DNA from: Rhodocyclales bacterium
Lineage (GTDB): Bacteria; Pseudomonadota; Gammaproteobacteria; Burkholderiales; Rhodocyclaceae
Assembly (NCBI GenBank): GCA_028292485.1
Contig: JAQGMG010000009.1
Location: 28,168 to 92,167, forward strand
Direction: 5' to 3'
DNA: 64,000 nt
Below the pieces are notes generated by a model that saw only the letters and a program-made list of their open reading frames with translations, was not told the DNA's origin and ran no database searches. A program made the position numbers and the translations under genes. Of this stretch, positions 26,598-36,092 are shown one piece after another (the first letter of the stretch is position 1; each line of letters starts with the position of its first letter).

Positions 26598-28088
26598 ATG
26601 ACTTTGTCCTTACGGGCGCCGCACCAGCCGCATCATCGTTTTTTCTGCCGTACCTCCATTCCTTACCTCGCCGTGCTGCTATGCGGGCTGTTGTGGGCTG
26701 TTGTATCCAGCTCCCCGGCCGAGGCACGTGATCTCCCGGATTTCGCGCCGCTCGTTGCGAAACAGGCGCCTGTCGTCGTCAACATTACTGCAACACAGTC
26801 ATCGCGTCTTGCCTCCCCCTTGCAGCGCCTTGGCGAAGACACGCCCTTGCCTGACTGGCTGCGCCGCTTTGCACCAAAAGGCGAGCAACCGCCTGCACCG
26901 GACGACGACGATCAGGCGACCGGGTCGGGATTCATCATTGGAGCGGATGGCTACATCCTGACGAATTCGCACGTCGTGGAGGGCGCAGACGAAATCCTGG
27001 TGCGCCTTTCCGACCGACGGGAATTCGCTGCGCGCGTGATTGGCCGCGATAAACGCAGCGATATCGCCTTGCTCAAGGTCGATGCAACCGGGCTGCCGGT
27101 GGCGCATCTGGGTAACCCGGCGGCATTGCGCGTCGGCGACTGGGTGCTGGCGATCGGCTCACCCTTTGGCTTCGAGAGCACCGTGACCGCGGGCATCGTC
27201 AGTGCCAAGGGGCGTTCCCTGCCTGACGAGACCCTGGTGCCATTCATCCAGACCGACGTGGCCATCAACCCGGGCAATTCCGGTGGACCGCTGTTCAACC
27301 TCAAGGGCGAAGTGGTCGGCATCAACTCGCAGATCTATTCGCGCTCCGGCGGTTTCATGGGAATTTCTTTTTCAATTCCCATCGACGTTGCCATGGATGT
27401 GCAGCAACAGCTGCGTCAGTACGGACGCGTGCGGCGTGGCCGCATCGGCGTAGTGATCCAGGATGTGTCACGCGACATGGCCGACAGCTTTGGCCTGAAC
27501 GAGCCAGCAGGTGCACTGGTCAGCGCAGTCGACCCGGATGGGCCGGCCGTACCGGCGGGTATCAAGGTTGGCGATGTCATTCTGAAGTTTGACGGCAAGC
27601 CTGTCGCCGATTCGGTGCAATTGCCGCGAATTGTTGGTGTGACGCGGCCAGGCACACATGCACAACTACAGATTTTTCGCGCTGGCACGGTGCGAGACGT
27701 CAGCATCGCAGTAGGCGAGTTTGCAGTCGAAGAGGACGATCCTGCGCCTGTCGCGGCCAATGCGACGCCGCCGAGGGGCACCAACCGCCTCGGCCTGACG
27801 ACGCAGGATCTCACCCCCTCGCAGAAGCGTGAGTTCAAGACCACCGGCGGCGCCGTGATCAAGCAGTCTTCCGGGGTCGCAGCGCGTGCCGAGTTGCGCA
27901 CCGGCGACGTGGTGACGGCCGTCGTGGCAGGAGGCAAGACGGAGGAAGTGCGCGCTTCGGAGCATTTCAACTCGCTTATCAATGCATTGCAGGCGGGCAC
28001 GTCTGTGACGCTGCGGGTGCAGCGCGGCGACGCGGTCAACTTCGTGGGCATGAAGGTGCCGTCGGCACCAGTCAGCAGCAAGCGCTGA
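26598..28088 (+). CDS. periplasmic serine protease MucD/DegQ (HtrA family)
   Basis: The 496-residue protein starts MTLSLRAPHQPHHRFFCR with a signal segment at about residues 23-43. The trypsin-like triad is His in ILTNSHVVEGADE, Asp in KRSDIALLKVD and Ser in NPGNSGGPLFNL. Two PDZ domains follow, the first at IGVVIQDVSRDMADSFGL and the second near LTTQDLTPSQKREFK. HtrA proteases degrade misfolded envelope proteins. Location in the rpoE-rse operon argues for the MucD type. Upstream in-frame codons from 26457 overlap no signal peptide and were excluded. Confidence 0.93.
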   Translation: MTLSLRAPHQPHHRFFCRTSIPYLAVLLCGLLWAVVSSSPAEARDLPDFAPLVAKQAPVVVNITATQSSRLASPLQRLGEDTPLPDWLRRFAPKGEQPPAPDDDDQATGSGFIIGADGYILTNSHVVEGADEILVRLSDRREFAARVIGRDKRSDIALLKVDATGLPVAHLGNPAALRVGDWVLAIGSPFGFESTVTAGIVSAKGRSLPDETLVPFIQTDVAINPGNSGGPLFNLKGEVVGINSQIYSRSGGFMGISFSIPIDVAMDVQQQLRQYGRVRRGRIGVVIQDVSRDMADSFGLNEPAGALVSAVDPDGPAVPAGIKVGDVILKFDGKPVADSVQLPRIVGVTRPGTHAQLQIFRAGTVRDVSIAVGEFAVEEDDPAPVAANATPPRGTNRLGLTTQDLTPSQKREFKTTGGAVIKQSSGVAARAELRTGDVVTAVVAGGKTEEVRASEHFNSLINALQAGTSVTLRVQRGDAVNFVGMKVPSAPVSSKR

Positions 28089-28138
28089 GCGAACCGGCTT
28101 CCCGGCAAATGCGCACAGGCCGCTGACGCCGACTCGGC

Positions 28139-28193
28139 TATAATCGCCGGTCGCGCAATTACAGGTTAATTGAAAGGGTGCTGCGGCACCCTT
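28139..28193 (+). promoter_or_regulatory. -10 hexamer and hairpin ahead of lepA
   Basis: A perfect TATAAT lies at 28139-28144, but no convincing -35 sits 16-18 bases upstream. About 30 bases further on, AAGGGTGC (28174-28181) pairs with GCACCCTT (28186-28193) around TGCG, followed by cttcatg. The hairpin may terminate mucD readthrough or sit in the lepA leader close to the start codon. Which role applies cannot be told by eye. Confidence 0.4.
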
Positions 28194-28205
28194 CTTCATG
28201 TCGGC

Positions 28206-30002
28206 ATGCAGCACATACGCAATTTCTCAATCATCGCCCACATCGATCACGGCAAATCCACGCTGGCCGATCGCATCATCCATCGCTGCGGCGGTCTTTC
28301 GGACCGGGAAATGGAAGCGCAGGTCCTCGATTCGATGGACATCGAGCGCGAGCGTGGCATCACCATCAAGGCGCAGACGGCGGCGCTTGCTTATGTCGCA
28401 CGCGACGGGCAAACCTACAATTTCAATCTGATCGACACACCCGGTCACGTCGACTTTTCCTACGAGGTGAGTCGCTCGTTGTCCGCTTGCGAAGGCGCAC
28501 TGCTTGTTGTCGATGCGTCTCAAGGGGTCGAAGCGCAAACTGTCGCCAACTGTTACACCGCACTCGAGCTCGGTGTAGAGGTCGTGCCTGTGCTGAACAA
28601 GATGGATTTGCCTTCTGCCGATCCGGAAACTGCACGGCAGGAAATTGAAGATGTCATCGGCATTGATGCCGCCGACGCGATTCCGTGTAGTGCAAAAACG
28701 GGTATGGGCATCGACGATATTCTGGAAGCGGTTATCGCACGCATGCCAGCGCCAAAAGGCGTCGTGGATGCACCTCTCAAGGCGCTCATTATCGATTCGT
28801 GGTTCGATAATTATGTGGGTGTCGTAATGCTGGTGCGCGTTGTGGATGGCGTGTTGCGCCCCAAGGACAAGATCATGTTCATGAGCACCGGTACTGCGTA
28901 CCTGTGTGAGCAGGTTGGTGTGTTTTCACCCAAGTCGCTACCACGCGAAAGCTTGTCTGCAGGGCAGGTGGGCTTCGTCATTGCGGGTATCAAGGAACTC
29001 AAGGCTGCGAAGGTTGGCGACACACTGACCTTGCAAAACAAGCCAGCTGCTGCGCCTCTGGAGGGCTTCAAGGAGATTCGACCGCAAGTTTATGCCGGTT
29101 TGTATCCAGTTGAATCCAGTGAGTACGATCAGTTGCGTGATTCGCTGGAAAAACTGCGCCTGAACGATGCTTCGCTGCAGTACGAACCTGAAGTATCGCA
29201 AGCGCTCGGCTTCGGATTCCGTTGCGGCTTTCTTGGCTTACTGCACATGGAAATCGTGCAGGAGCGGCTGGAGCGCGAGTTCGATATGGACCTCATCACG
29301 ACTGCGCCGTCTGTGGTCTATGAAGTCGTGATGAATAACGGCGACGTAATCGAGATCGAGAATCCAGCCAAGCTCCCGGATTTGTCGAAGATTGATGAGA
29401 TCCGCGAACCCATCATTACGGCCACGATTTTCCTGCCACAAGATTACGTTGGCGCAGTCATTACCTTGTGCAACCAAAAGCGCGGTAACCAGGTCGACAT
29501 GCTTTACCACGGTCGCCAGGTGAAGCTGACTTACGAAATTCCAATGGCAGAAGTGGTGATGGACTTCTTCGACAAGCTCAAGTCAGTGTCGCGCGGTTAT
29601 GCATCGCTGGACTACGAGTTCAAGGAGTACCGTGCGGCCGATGTGATCAAGCTCGATCTGCTGGTTAACAGCGAAAGAGTTGATGCGTTATCTGTGATCG
29701 TTCACCGCGAGAATGCAGTGTTCCGCGGCCGGGCCCTGGCTGCAAAGTTGCGTGAGCTTATCCCGCGCCAGATGTTCGATGTGGCGATCCAGGCTGCCAT
29801 TGGCTCCAATATTATTTCGCGCGAATCGATCAAGGCCATGCGCAAGAACGTGCTCGCCAAGTGCTATGGCGGCGACATATCGCGCAAGAAGAAGCTGCTC
29901 GAGAAGCAGAAAGAAGGCAAGAAGCGGATGAAGCAGGTCGGTAATGTCGAGATTCCGCAGGAGGCTTTTCTTGCCGTATTGCGCGTCACCGACGGCAAAT
30001 GA
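28206..30002 (+). CDS. lepA: elongation factor 4 (LepA)
   Basis: The 598-residue GTPase starts [20 protein letters not shown], with the G1 motif [25 protein letters not shown] (G3) and [10 protein letters not shown] (G4) follow. The C-terminal domain unique to LepA is present ([25 protein letters not shown], then [16 protein letters not shown]). LepA acts on ribosomes at stalled or mispositioned tRNA and in initiation. ATG 28206 is chosen over a 12-codon upstream extension that covers the hairpin. Confidence 0.98.
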   Translation: MQHIRNFSIIAHIDHGKSTLADRIIHRCGGLSDREMEAQVLDSMDIERERGITIKAQTAALAYVARDGQTYNFNLIDTPGHVDFSYEVSRSLSACEGALLVVDASQGVEAQTVANCYTALELGVEVVPVLNKMDLPSADPETARQEIEDVIGIDAADAIPCSAKTGMGIDDILEAVIARMPAPKGVVDAPLKALIIDSWFDNYVGVVMLVRVVDGVLRPKDKIMFMSTGTAYLCEQVGVFSPKSLPRESLSAGQVGFVIAGIKELKAAKVGDTLTLQNKPAAAPLEGFKEIRPQVYAGLYPVESSEYDQLRDSLEKLRLNDASLQYEPEVSQALGFGFRCGFLGLLHMEIVQERLEREFDMDLITTAPSVVYEVVMNNGDVIEIENPAKLPDLSKIDEIREPIITATIFLPQDYVGAVITLCNQKRGNQVDMLYHGRQVKLTYEIPMAEVVMDFFDKLKSVSRGYASLDYEFKEYRAADVIKLDLLVNSERVDALSVIVHRENAVFRGRALAAKLRELIPRQMFDVAIQAAIGSNIISRESIKAMRKNVLAKCYGGDISRKKKLLEKQKEGKKRMKQVGNVEIPQEAFLAVLRVTDGK

Positions 30003-30089
30003 CTTACGAATAGTGGCATTTCAGTAACGTTGGTGCTGCAAGTAATGACTGGCAATACAAGCCCTGAAAACTCCTGATACGAGGCGCAC

Positions 30090-30893
30090 GTGGATTTTGC
30101 TCTGATTCTCTTTCTGCTCTCCGTTGTGACCGGCATCCTGTGGTGCTATGACGTGTTCAAAGCGCGCAAACAGCGCGCAAAAGGTTCGCCCGATCCTTGG
30201 TGGGTGGAATACGGTGCAAGTTTCTTCCCCGTGATCCTGCCGATTTTCATGCTGCGTTCGTTCTGGGTCGAGCCGTTCCGCATTCCTTCCGGTTCGATGA
30301 TTCCAACCTTGCTGGTCGGCGATTTCATTCTGGTCAACAAATATGCGTATGGCGTACGCATACCGGTGATCAACAAGAAGGTCATTGAAGTGGGCAGTCC
30401 GCAGCGCGGCGACGTGTTCGTCTTCCGCTATCCGCACGACACCACGCAGGACTACATCAAGCGCGTGATCGGCGTGCCGGGCGACAAGATTGAATACCTC
30501 AACAAGACCCTGACTATCAATGGACAGCCTGTGCCGGTGGCGCCTGCGGGCGATTACATCCAGGGGCTCGACAGTCTGAATCGCATCAGCGAAACCATCG
30601 ACGGCAAGCAGCATTACATGCTGAATGATCCGACCAAGCTGCAGGAGCCGGGCAGCATTCCGCATGCATTCAGTGAAAATTGCCAGCGTTCATCCAAGGG
30701 CTTCATCTGCGCGGTGCCGCCCGGCAATTACTTTGCCATGGGCGACAATCGGGACAACAGCGCCGACTCGCGTGTATGGGGCTTTGTGCCGGAAGAGAAT
30801 ATAGTGGGCAAGGCGTTTTTCGTGTGGTTCCACGTAGATAGCATTCTGCCGCCCAAGGGCATCCGCTTCGACCGGATCGGCAGCTTCAAATAG
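30090..30893 (+). CDS. lepB: signal peptidase I
   Basis: The 267-residue protein starts at GTG 30090. Two membrane helices lie at about residues 3-20 and 45-65. The catalytic Ser is in FRIPSGSMIPTLLVGDFILVNK and the catalytic Lys in YIKRVIGVPGDKIEY. PPGNYFAMGDNRDNSADSRVWG is the conserved box E. It cleaves signal peptides at the outer face of the inner membrane. The lepA-lepB order is standard. Confidence 0.97.
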   Translation: MDFALILFLLSVVTGILWCYDVFKARKQRAKGSPDPWWVEYGASFFPVILPIFMLRSFWVEPFRIPSGSMIPTLLVGDFILVNKYAYGVRIPVINKKVIEVGSPQRGDVFVFRYPHDTTQDYIKRVIGVPGDKIEYLNKTLTINGQPVPVAPAGDYIQGLDSLNRISETIDGKQHYMLNDPTKLQEPGSIPHAFSENCQRSSKGFICAVPPGNYFAMGDNRDNSADSRVWGFVPEENIVGKAFFVWFHVDSILPPKGIRFDRIGSFK

Positions 30894-30904
30894 GAGGCTT
30901 TTGC

Positions 30905-31303
30905 ATGCGCACATTGCAGACGAAGCAGACAGGTAAAAAACAACAGCAGGGTCTGAGCATCATCTCGACGATGATCGTCGGCGCCTTCATTGCCGCCGCG
31001 TTGATTCTTGGTCTCAAGCTCGTGCCGGTTTATACCGAACTGTTTGCGGTGAAGAAGGCGTTCAACAACGTGGTCAAGAATACCGACCCGCAATCGCCTG
31101 CAACGGCCTTTCGCCAGTCTTTCTCGAAATACGCGCAGATCGATGACATCTCGTCGATTGACGCACAGACAATCGTTGTCACCAAGGATTCGGGCAAAGC
31201 GTCCCTGTCCGCTGACTATCAGCGCACGGTCCCGCTGTTCGCCAACGTAAGTCTGATATTCGACTTCTCGGTTGCCAGTGACGGCGCCCCAAGTAACAAG
31301 TGA
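30905..31303 (+). CDS. DUF4845 membrane protein
   Basis: The 132-residue protein has a basic N-terminus (MRTLQTKQTGKKQQQGL), one membrane helix (SIISTMIVGAFIAAALILGLKLVPV) and a soluble domain with FRQSFSKYAQIDDISSIDAQ. This is the DUF4845 family found between lepB and rnc in betaproteobacteria. Its role is unknown, but its constant location suggests a link to secretion or rRNA processing. Its stop overlaps the rnc start. Confidence 0.85.
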   Translation: MRTLQTKQTGKKQQQGLSIISTMIVGAFIAAALILGLKLVPVYTELFAVKKAFNNVVKNTDPQSPATAFRQSFSKYAQIDDISSIDAQTIVVTKDSGKASLSADYQRTVPLFANVSLIFDFSVASDGAPSNK

Positions 31304-31971
31304 GTCTTGAAGCACTGCAGCGCGGGCTGGGCTACCGGTTCACGCAACATCGTCTGCTTGAGCAGGCGGTCACGCATCGCAGTTATAGCGCCGATCACAA
31401 CGAGCGCTTCGAGTTCCTCGGCGATTCGATCCTGAACATGGTCGTGGCCATGATGCTCTTCGAGCAATTTGGCCAGCTGCGCGAAGGAGAGTTATCTCGT
31501 CTGCGCGCCCAGTTTGTTCGCCAGGACACGCTGCAAGGGATTGCCGAGAAGCTCGGTATAGGCGCTGTCTTGCATCTGGGCGAAGGGGAATTGAAGAGTG
31601 GGGGCGACCGCCGTCCTTCGATTCTCGCAGACGCGACCGAAGCGATTTTTGGCGCAGTGTTTCTCGATAGTGGTTTCGACGCAGCGCGGTGCGTCATCGA
31701 GGGGCTTTATGCGCCGATGCTGGCCGACTTCGACCCCACGCGCAATCTGAAGGATCCGAAGACTGCCTTGCAGGAACTGCTGCAGGCACGACGTCTGGCC
31801 TTGCCGCGCTACGATCTTGTGGAAATCCGTGGCGAAGCCCATGCTCAGGAATTCGAGATCGCCTGCGTCATTGAAGCACTCAAAGTGCGCACGCTTGGTG
31901 TTGGTAACAGCCGACGCGCCGCCGAACAAACTGCCGCGCAATCTGCGCTTGAACAAATTGGTACAGCATGA
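31300..31971 (+). CDS. rnc: ribonuclease III
   Basis: The 223-residue protein starts at GTG 31300. The catalytic box NERFEFLGDSILNMVVAMML is at about residues 34-53. A second acidic cluster lies in ADATEAIFGAVFLDSGFD, and a double-stranded RNA-binding domain in DPKTALQELLQARRLALPRYDLVE...GEAHAQEFEIACVI. RNase III processes rRNA precursors and other duplex RNAs. It overlaps DUF4845 and era by four bases each, so all three are coupled. Confidence 0.97.
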   Translation: MSLEALQRGLGYRFTQHRLLEQAVTHRSYSADHNERFEFLGDSILNMVVAMMLFEQFGQLREGELSRLRAQFVRQDTLQGIAEKLGIGAVLHLGEGELKSGGDRRPSILADATEAIFGAVFLDSGFDAARCVIEGLYAPMLADFDPTRNLKDPKTALQELLQARRLALPRYDLVEIRGEAHAQEFEIACVIEALKVRTLGVGNSRRAAEQTAAQSALEQIGTA

Positions 31972-32948
31972 GCAATAAGAAGCCCCCATCGTCCGCAGCA
32001 CCTGAAGCGTCCGACAATGTCGTGAGTGATGTCAGTGCCACCGAGCCCGTGATCACGGAACCAAGCGGTCCATCACGCACCGGTTACATCGCCATTGTTG
32101 GCCGCCCGAATGTGGGCAAGTCCACCTTGCTCAACCGGCTGGTGGGGCAGAAGGTCAGCATCGTCTCGCGCAAGCCGCAGACGACACGTCATCGCGTGAC
32201 CGGCGTGCTCACCGAGGGTAACGATCAGTTCATTTTTGTCGACACTCCCGGTTTCCAGACCGAGCATCGCAATGCGCTCAACCGCAACATGAACCGTACC
32301 GTCACGCAGGCGCTGGTCGATGTCGATGTCATCGCACTGGTGATCGAGTGCGAGCGCTTTGGGCCGGGCGACAAGCAAGTGCTGGAACTCATCCCACAAG
32401 GTGCCAAGGTCGTGCTCGTCATCAACAAGATCGACCTGCTCGACAACAAGCGCGAAGTACTGCCTTTCCTGGCGCAGATGGCCGAAATCTATCCGTTCGC
32501 CGATATGGTGCCGATCAGCGCCCAGCGCGGCAAGAACGCGCCAGAACTGATGCGCACGCTGGCCAAATTCCTGCCGGAGGCGCCACACATTTTCGGGCCC
32601 GATGACATCACCGATCGTTCCGAGCGTTTTCTCGCCGCCGAGTTCGTGCGCGAGAAACTGTTCCGGCTATTGGGCGAAGAGTTGCCCTACGGCATGGCTG
32701 TCGAGATCGAGAAGTTCGAAGTCGAAGGCAAGATGCGCAAGATATACGCAGCTGTCATTGTCGACAAAGCCGGTCACAAGGCCATGGTCATTGGCAAGGG
32801 CGGCGAGCACCTCAAACGCATCTCGACCGAAGCGCGCATCGACATGGAGAAGCTTTTCGACAGCAAGGTCTACCTCGAGATCTGGGTCAAGGTGAAGAGC
32901 GGCTGGGCGGATGACGAGCACGCCCTCAAATCCCTCGGCTACGATTAG
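31968..32948 (+). CDS. era: GTPase Era
   Basis: The 326-residue protein has a Ser/Pro-rich head of about 40 residues, longer than in E. coli. GYIAIVGRPNVGKSTLLNRL (G1), VDTPGFQTEHRN (G3) and VINKIDLL (G4) follow. The KH domain motif AMVIGKGGEHLKRISTEARIDME binds the 3' end of 16S rRNA. Era assists 30S maturation. Its stop codon TAG lies inside the left arm of the inverted repeat that follows. Confidence 0.97.
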   Translation: MSNKKPPSSAAPEASDNVVSDVSATEPVITEPSGPSRTGYIAIVGRPNVGKSTLLNRLVGQKVSIVSRKPQTTRHRVTGVLTEGNDQFIFVDTPGFQTEHRNALNRNMNRTVTQALVDVDVIALVIECERFGPGDKQVLELIPQGAKVVLVINKIDLLDNKREVLPFLAQMAEIYPFADMVPISAQRGKNAPELMRTLAKFLPEAPHIFGPDDITDRSERFLAAEFVREKLFRLLGEELPYGMAVEIEKFEVEGKMRKIYAAVIVDKAGHKAMVIGKGGEHLKRISTEARIDMEKLFDSKVYLEIWVKVKSGWADDEHALKSLGYD

Positions 32949-33070
32949 AACGCCTGACAAACGGGCTGCGCGCACGTCTGGCGTTGTTGGCCCGCTCGCC
33001 GTGCTTGAGCACTGCTCTGCGCGGGCCGCCTAGCCAGCCGCGCGCTCGCTCCGCTTGTCAGGCGTTCTAA
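32945..33070. repeat. 126-bp palindromic element between era and recO
   Basis: The ends are near-perfect 20-base inverted repeats: TTAGAACGCCTGACAAaCGG at 32945-32964 and its complement at 33051-33070, with one mismatch. Inside, GGGCTGCGCGCACGTCTGGC and GCCAGCCGCGCGCTC form a second imperfect stem. The left arm begins at the era stop codon. The whole could fold into a long cruciform or stable RNA, and may be a dispersed palindrome or a non-autonomous mobile element. It codes for nothing evident. Confidence 0.8.
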
Positions 33071-33126
33071 GTTCCTGTCGAATTCAATGTCCGTTCTGCG
33101 CTTTCGTAACGTCGTAACATCGCCGC

Positions 33127-33861
33127 ATGAATACCCGCCAACGCTTTGACGATCAGCCCGGTTTCGTTCTGCACACCTACCCATGGCGTGAGACCAGTCT
33201 GATTGTCGAGACCTTCACGCGCGATCATGGCCGCTTGCCGCTGATGGCCAAGGGCGCACGGCGCCCCGGTTCTGCAGTGCGCGGCGTGTTGATGGCGTTT
33301 CAGCCGCTGGCCGTTTCCTGGAGTGGCAAGAGCGAACTCAAGACACTTACTGGCGCCTACTGGCAGGGCGGCCAGGCCTTGCTCGGCGGCATCGGCCTGC
33401 TGTGCGGTTACTACCTGAACGAACTGCTGTTGCGGCTGCTGCCGCGCGAAGACGCGCATCCGATACTGTTTGACCGTTACGCACAGACCATTCGTGCGCT
33501 GGCCGAAGGTCGACAGACTGCGCCCTTGCTGCGCAGCTTCGAACTGGCGCTCTTGCAAGAGCTCGGCTATGGACTCACCCTGGATGTCGTGGCGGGCTCT
33601 GGCGAGATCGTGCAAGAGGGCGGCAACTACTATTTCATTGTCGAACGCGGTGTGCTTGAAGCCGATGGCGAGATGGGCGATAGTGCGACGCCGGGTTCCG
33701 CACTCACCGGTCGCGCCTTGCTTGCCATGGCACACGATGATTTTTCCGATGCGGACACGCTGGCGCAGGCCAAGGGCCTGATGCGTCGTTTGCTGCAACA
33801 CTATCTTGGCGGGCAGCAACTTGAGTCACGCCGCATCCTTATCGAATTACAGGAGCTGTAA
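33127..33861 (+). CDS. recO: DNA repair protein RecO
   Basis: The 244-residue protein opens MNTRQRFDDQPGFVLHTYPWRETSLIVETFTRDHGRL, the RecO OB-fold head. It continues with GQALLGGIGLLCGYYLNELLLRLLPREDAHP, where LLRLLPRED-type helices are typical. RecO helps load RecA on gapped DNA with RecR. The zinc-ribbon cysteines of some RecO proteins are absent, as in many betaproteobacteria. It is followed by pdxJ after three bases. Confidence 0.93.
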   Translation: MNTRQRFDDQPGFVLHTYPWRETSLIVETFTRDHGRLPLMAKGARRPGSAVRGVLMAFQPLAVSWSGKSELKTLTGAYWQGGQALLGGIGLLCGYYLNELLLRLLPREDAHPILFDRYAQTIRALAEGRQTAPLLRSFELALLQELGYGLTLDVVAGSGEIVQEGGNYYFIVERGVLEADGEMGDSATPGSALTGRALLAMAHDDFSDADTLAQAKGLMRRLLQHYLGGQQLESRRILIELQEL

Positions 33862-33864
33862 TCA

Positions 33865-34623
33865 ATGATCGAGCTAGGCGTCAACATCGACCACGTCGCC
33901 ACGCTGCGTCAGGCACGGGGCACTTACGAACCCGACCCGGTATGGGCGGCAGTTGAAGCTCACCTGGGCGGCGCGGATGGCATCACGGTGCATCTGCGAG
34001 AAGACCGTCGTCATATCCAGGACGACGATGTGCGGCGCTTGCGCGATCTCACGCATATCAAGCTCAATCTCGAAATGGCGGCAACGACCGAGATGGTTGC
34101 GATTGCCTGCGAGATCAAGCCGGAAATGGCCATGCTGGTGCCCGAGGGGCGCCAGGAGGTGACGACTGAAGGTGGCTTGAACATTCTTGGCGATGAAGCG
34201 CGCCTGAAGGATGTGATTGCGCGTCTGCGCGATGCCGGCATCATGACCAGCGTGTTCATCGATGCGGACCCGGCACAGGTAGAAGCGGCGGCGCGTATCG
34301 GCGCACGCGTTTGCGAGATACATACCGGCCCCTACGCCGAAGCCTTTTTCTCGCGTGGGCGCGACATGCGTAGTCCGGCTGTGCTTGAAGAGCTCAATCG
34401 CATCCGCGTTGCAGGTCGCGCGATCGTCGATCACGGCATGCGTTTCAATGCCGGGCACGCGCTCAATTACTTCAACGTGCAGCCGGTAGCGGCGCTGCCC
34501 GAGATACGTGAATTGCATATCGGTCACGCCATTGTGAGCCGTGCAGTTTTCGTCGGCTTGCGTGAAGCCGTGGCGCAGATGAAGCGCCTGATGCGCGAAT
34601 CCGCCAACCGCTTGCAGGCCTGA
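33865..34623 (+). CDS. pdxJ: pyridoxine 5'-phosphate synthase
   Basis: The 252-residue TIM barrel starts [20 protein letters not shown], the PdxJ signature. It contains [40 protein letters not shown] and a C-terminal [24 protein letters not shown]. It joins 1-deoxyxylulose 5-phosphate with 3-amino-2-oxopropyl phosphate to make vitamin B6 phosphate. recO-pdxJ-acpS is a conserved order. Confidence 0.97.
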   Translation: MIELGVNIDHVATLRQARGTYEPDPVWAAVEAHLGGADGITVHLREDRRHIQDDDVRRLRDLTHIKLNLEMAATTEMVAIACEIKPEMAMLVPEGRQEVTTEGGLNILGDEARLKDVIARLRDAGIMTSVFIDADPAQVEAAARIGARVCEIHTGPYAEAFFSRGRDMRSPAVLEELNRIRVAGRAIVDHGMRFNAGHALNYFNVQPVAALPEIRELHIGHAIVSRAVFVGLREAVAQMKRLMRESANRLQA

Positions 34624-34625
34624 GC

Positions 34626-35009
34626 ATGATCTTCGGCATCGGTACCGATATCGTCTCGGTCGCGCGCATCCGCGAAGGTCTGGAGCGGCATGGCGAGCGT
34701 TACGCCGAGCACATCCTGATGCCGGCCGAGCGCGAAGAGCTGGCGCGGGCCCACGACGCTGCGCGCTTTCTCGCCAAACGGTTTGCGGCAAAAGAGGCCT
34801 TTGCCAAGGCGTTTGGCACGGGGCTGCGCGCACCGGTGACCTTGCATGCCGTAGGCGTAGGCCATGACGAACTCGGCAAGCCGCATTTCGAATTCGATGA
34901 AGCAGTTGCTGCCTTGTTGCGCGAATCCAAACTGAACGCCTTGCTTTCGATCAGCGACGAGAAGGAATACGTCGTCGCTTTCGCCATCATTGAACAGAAT
35001 CCCAGGTAG
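34626..35009 (+). CDS. acpS: holo-ACP synthase
   Basis: The 127-residue protein starts MIFGIGTDIVSVARIREGLE, where the Asp in GTDIV binds magnesium. ARFLAKRFAAKEAFAKAFGTG carries the catalytic Glu and Lys. LGKPHFEFDE and LLSISDEKEYVVAFAI close the fold. It moves 4'-phosphopantetheine from CoA to Ser of ACP (acpP, 20,061 in this window). It is two bases after pdxJ. Confidence 0.97.
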   Translation: MIFGIGTDIVSVARIREGLERHGERYAEHILMPAEREELARAHDAARFLAKRFAAKEAFAKAFGTGLRAPVTLHAVGVGHDELGKPHFEFDEAVAALLRESKLNALLSISDEKEYVVAFAIIEQNPR

Positions 35010-35015
35010 GAATCC

Positions 35016-36092
35016 ATGCTTCCAAGCTCCGCGCGGCAATTGCCATTGCAATTACCACTGGGCCCGGTGATGTGTGACGTCGCCGGGCTCGTCATGACTG
35101 ATGCCGAGCGCGAAAGCCTGCGTCATCCGCTGGTGGGCGGCGTCATCCTGTTTGCGCGCAACTACGAAAACTCTGATCAGCTCGCTGCCCTGTGCACCGA
35201 CATCCATGCGCTACGCAGCCCGGCCCTGATCATTGCGGTCGACCATGAAGGAGGTCGCGTCCAGCGTTTCCGCAGCGGCTTCACACGCTTGCCGGCCATG
35301 CGCAAGCTCGGCGAGCTGTGGCAAGGGCAGGCAGACGTGGAAAATCCGGCAGCGAAGGCGGCGGCACAGGATGTCGGTTTCGTGCTCGCTGCCGAATTGC
35401 TGGTGCACGGGGTCGACCTCAGCTTTACGCCGGTGCTCGATCTCGATTTTGGCCAGAGCAGCGTCATCGGTGATCGTGCTTTTCATCGTGACCCGGCGAT
35501 TGCCGCCGAACTCGCGCATGGCCTGATGCGTGGCTTGCGCGAAGCCGGAATGGGTGCGGTCGGCAAGCACTTTCCCGGGCATGGTTTTGCTGCAGCGGAT
35601 TCGCACGTTGCCATGCCGGTCGATTCGCGCGATTTCGAGGCGATCTGGGCGGACGACATCGTCCCTTATCGTCATGAGCTCAAGCGCATCCTGAGCGGTG
35701 TGATGCCTGCGCATGTCATCTACGACAGAGTAGATCCGAACCCTGCGGGCTTCTCGAAATTCTGGCTACAAGATGTATTGCGCGGCCGCCTGAACTTTGA
35801 CGGCGTGATTTTCAGCGACGATCTCACCATGGAAGGCGCAACGGTCGCCGGTGACATCGTGGCGCGTGCCAATGCGGCGCTGACCGCGGGTTGCGACATG
35901 GTGCTTGTCTGCAACCGGCCGGACCTTACCAGCGACCTGCTGAGCCGCTGGCAGCCAGAGTTTTCGGCGCGCTCCTCCGAGCGCATTCTCGCCCTGACGC
36001 CGGGCGGGCGGCCAAGCCCGGAAGCCTTGTCTATCGACAGTCGCTTCCGGCAAGCCTGGGCCACGGTTCAGGATCTGGCTACTGCAACCTGA
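35016..36092 (+). CDS. nagZ: beta-N-acetylhexosaminidase NagZ
   Basis: The 358-residue GH3 protein contains GGVILFARNYENSDQLAALCTDI, AVDHEGGRVQRFRSGFTRLP (substrate-binding Arg) and GMGAVGKHFPGHGFAAADSHVAMP (the His of the catalytic His-Asp loop). VIFSDDLTMEGA supplies the nucleophile Asp. NagZ recycles peptidoglycan by removing N-acetylglucosamine from anhydro-muropeptides in the cytoplasm. It overlaps the convergent lipoprotein gene by 14 bases. Confidence 0.95.
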   Translation: MLPSSARQLPLQLPLGPVMCDVAGLVMTDAERESLRHPLVGGVILFARNYENSDQLAALCTDIHALRSPALIIAVDHEGGRVQRFRSGFTRLPAMRKLGELWQGQADVENPAAKAAAQDVGFVLAAELLVHGVDLSFTPVLDLDFGQSSVIGDRAFHRDPAIAAELAHGLMRGLREAGMGAVGKHFPGHGFAAADSHVAMPVDSRDFEAIWADDIVPYRHELKRILSGVMPAHVIYDRVDPNPAGFSKFWLQDVLRGRLNFDGVIFSDDLTMEGATVAGDIVARANAALTAGCDMVLVCNRPDLTSDLLSRWQPEFSARSSERILALTPGGRPSPEALSIDSRFRQAWATVQDLATAT

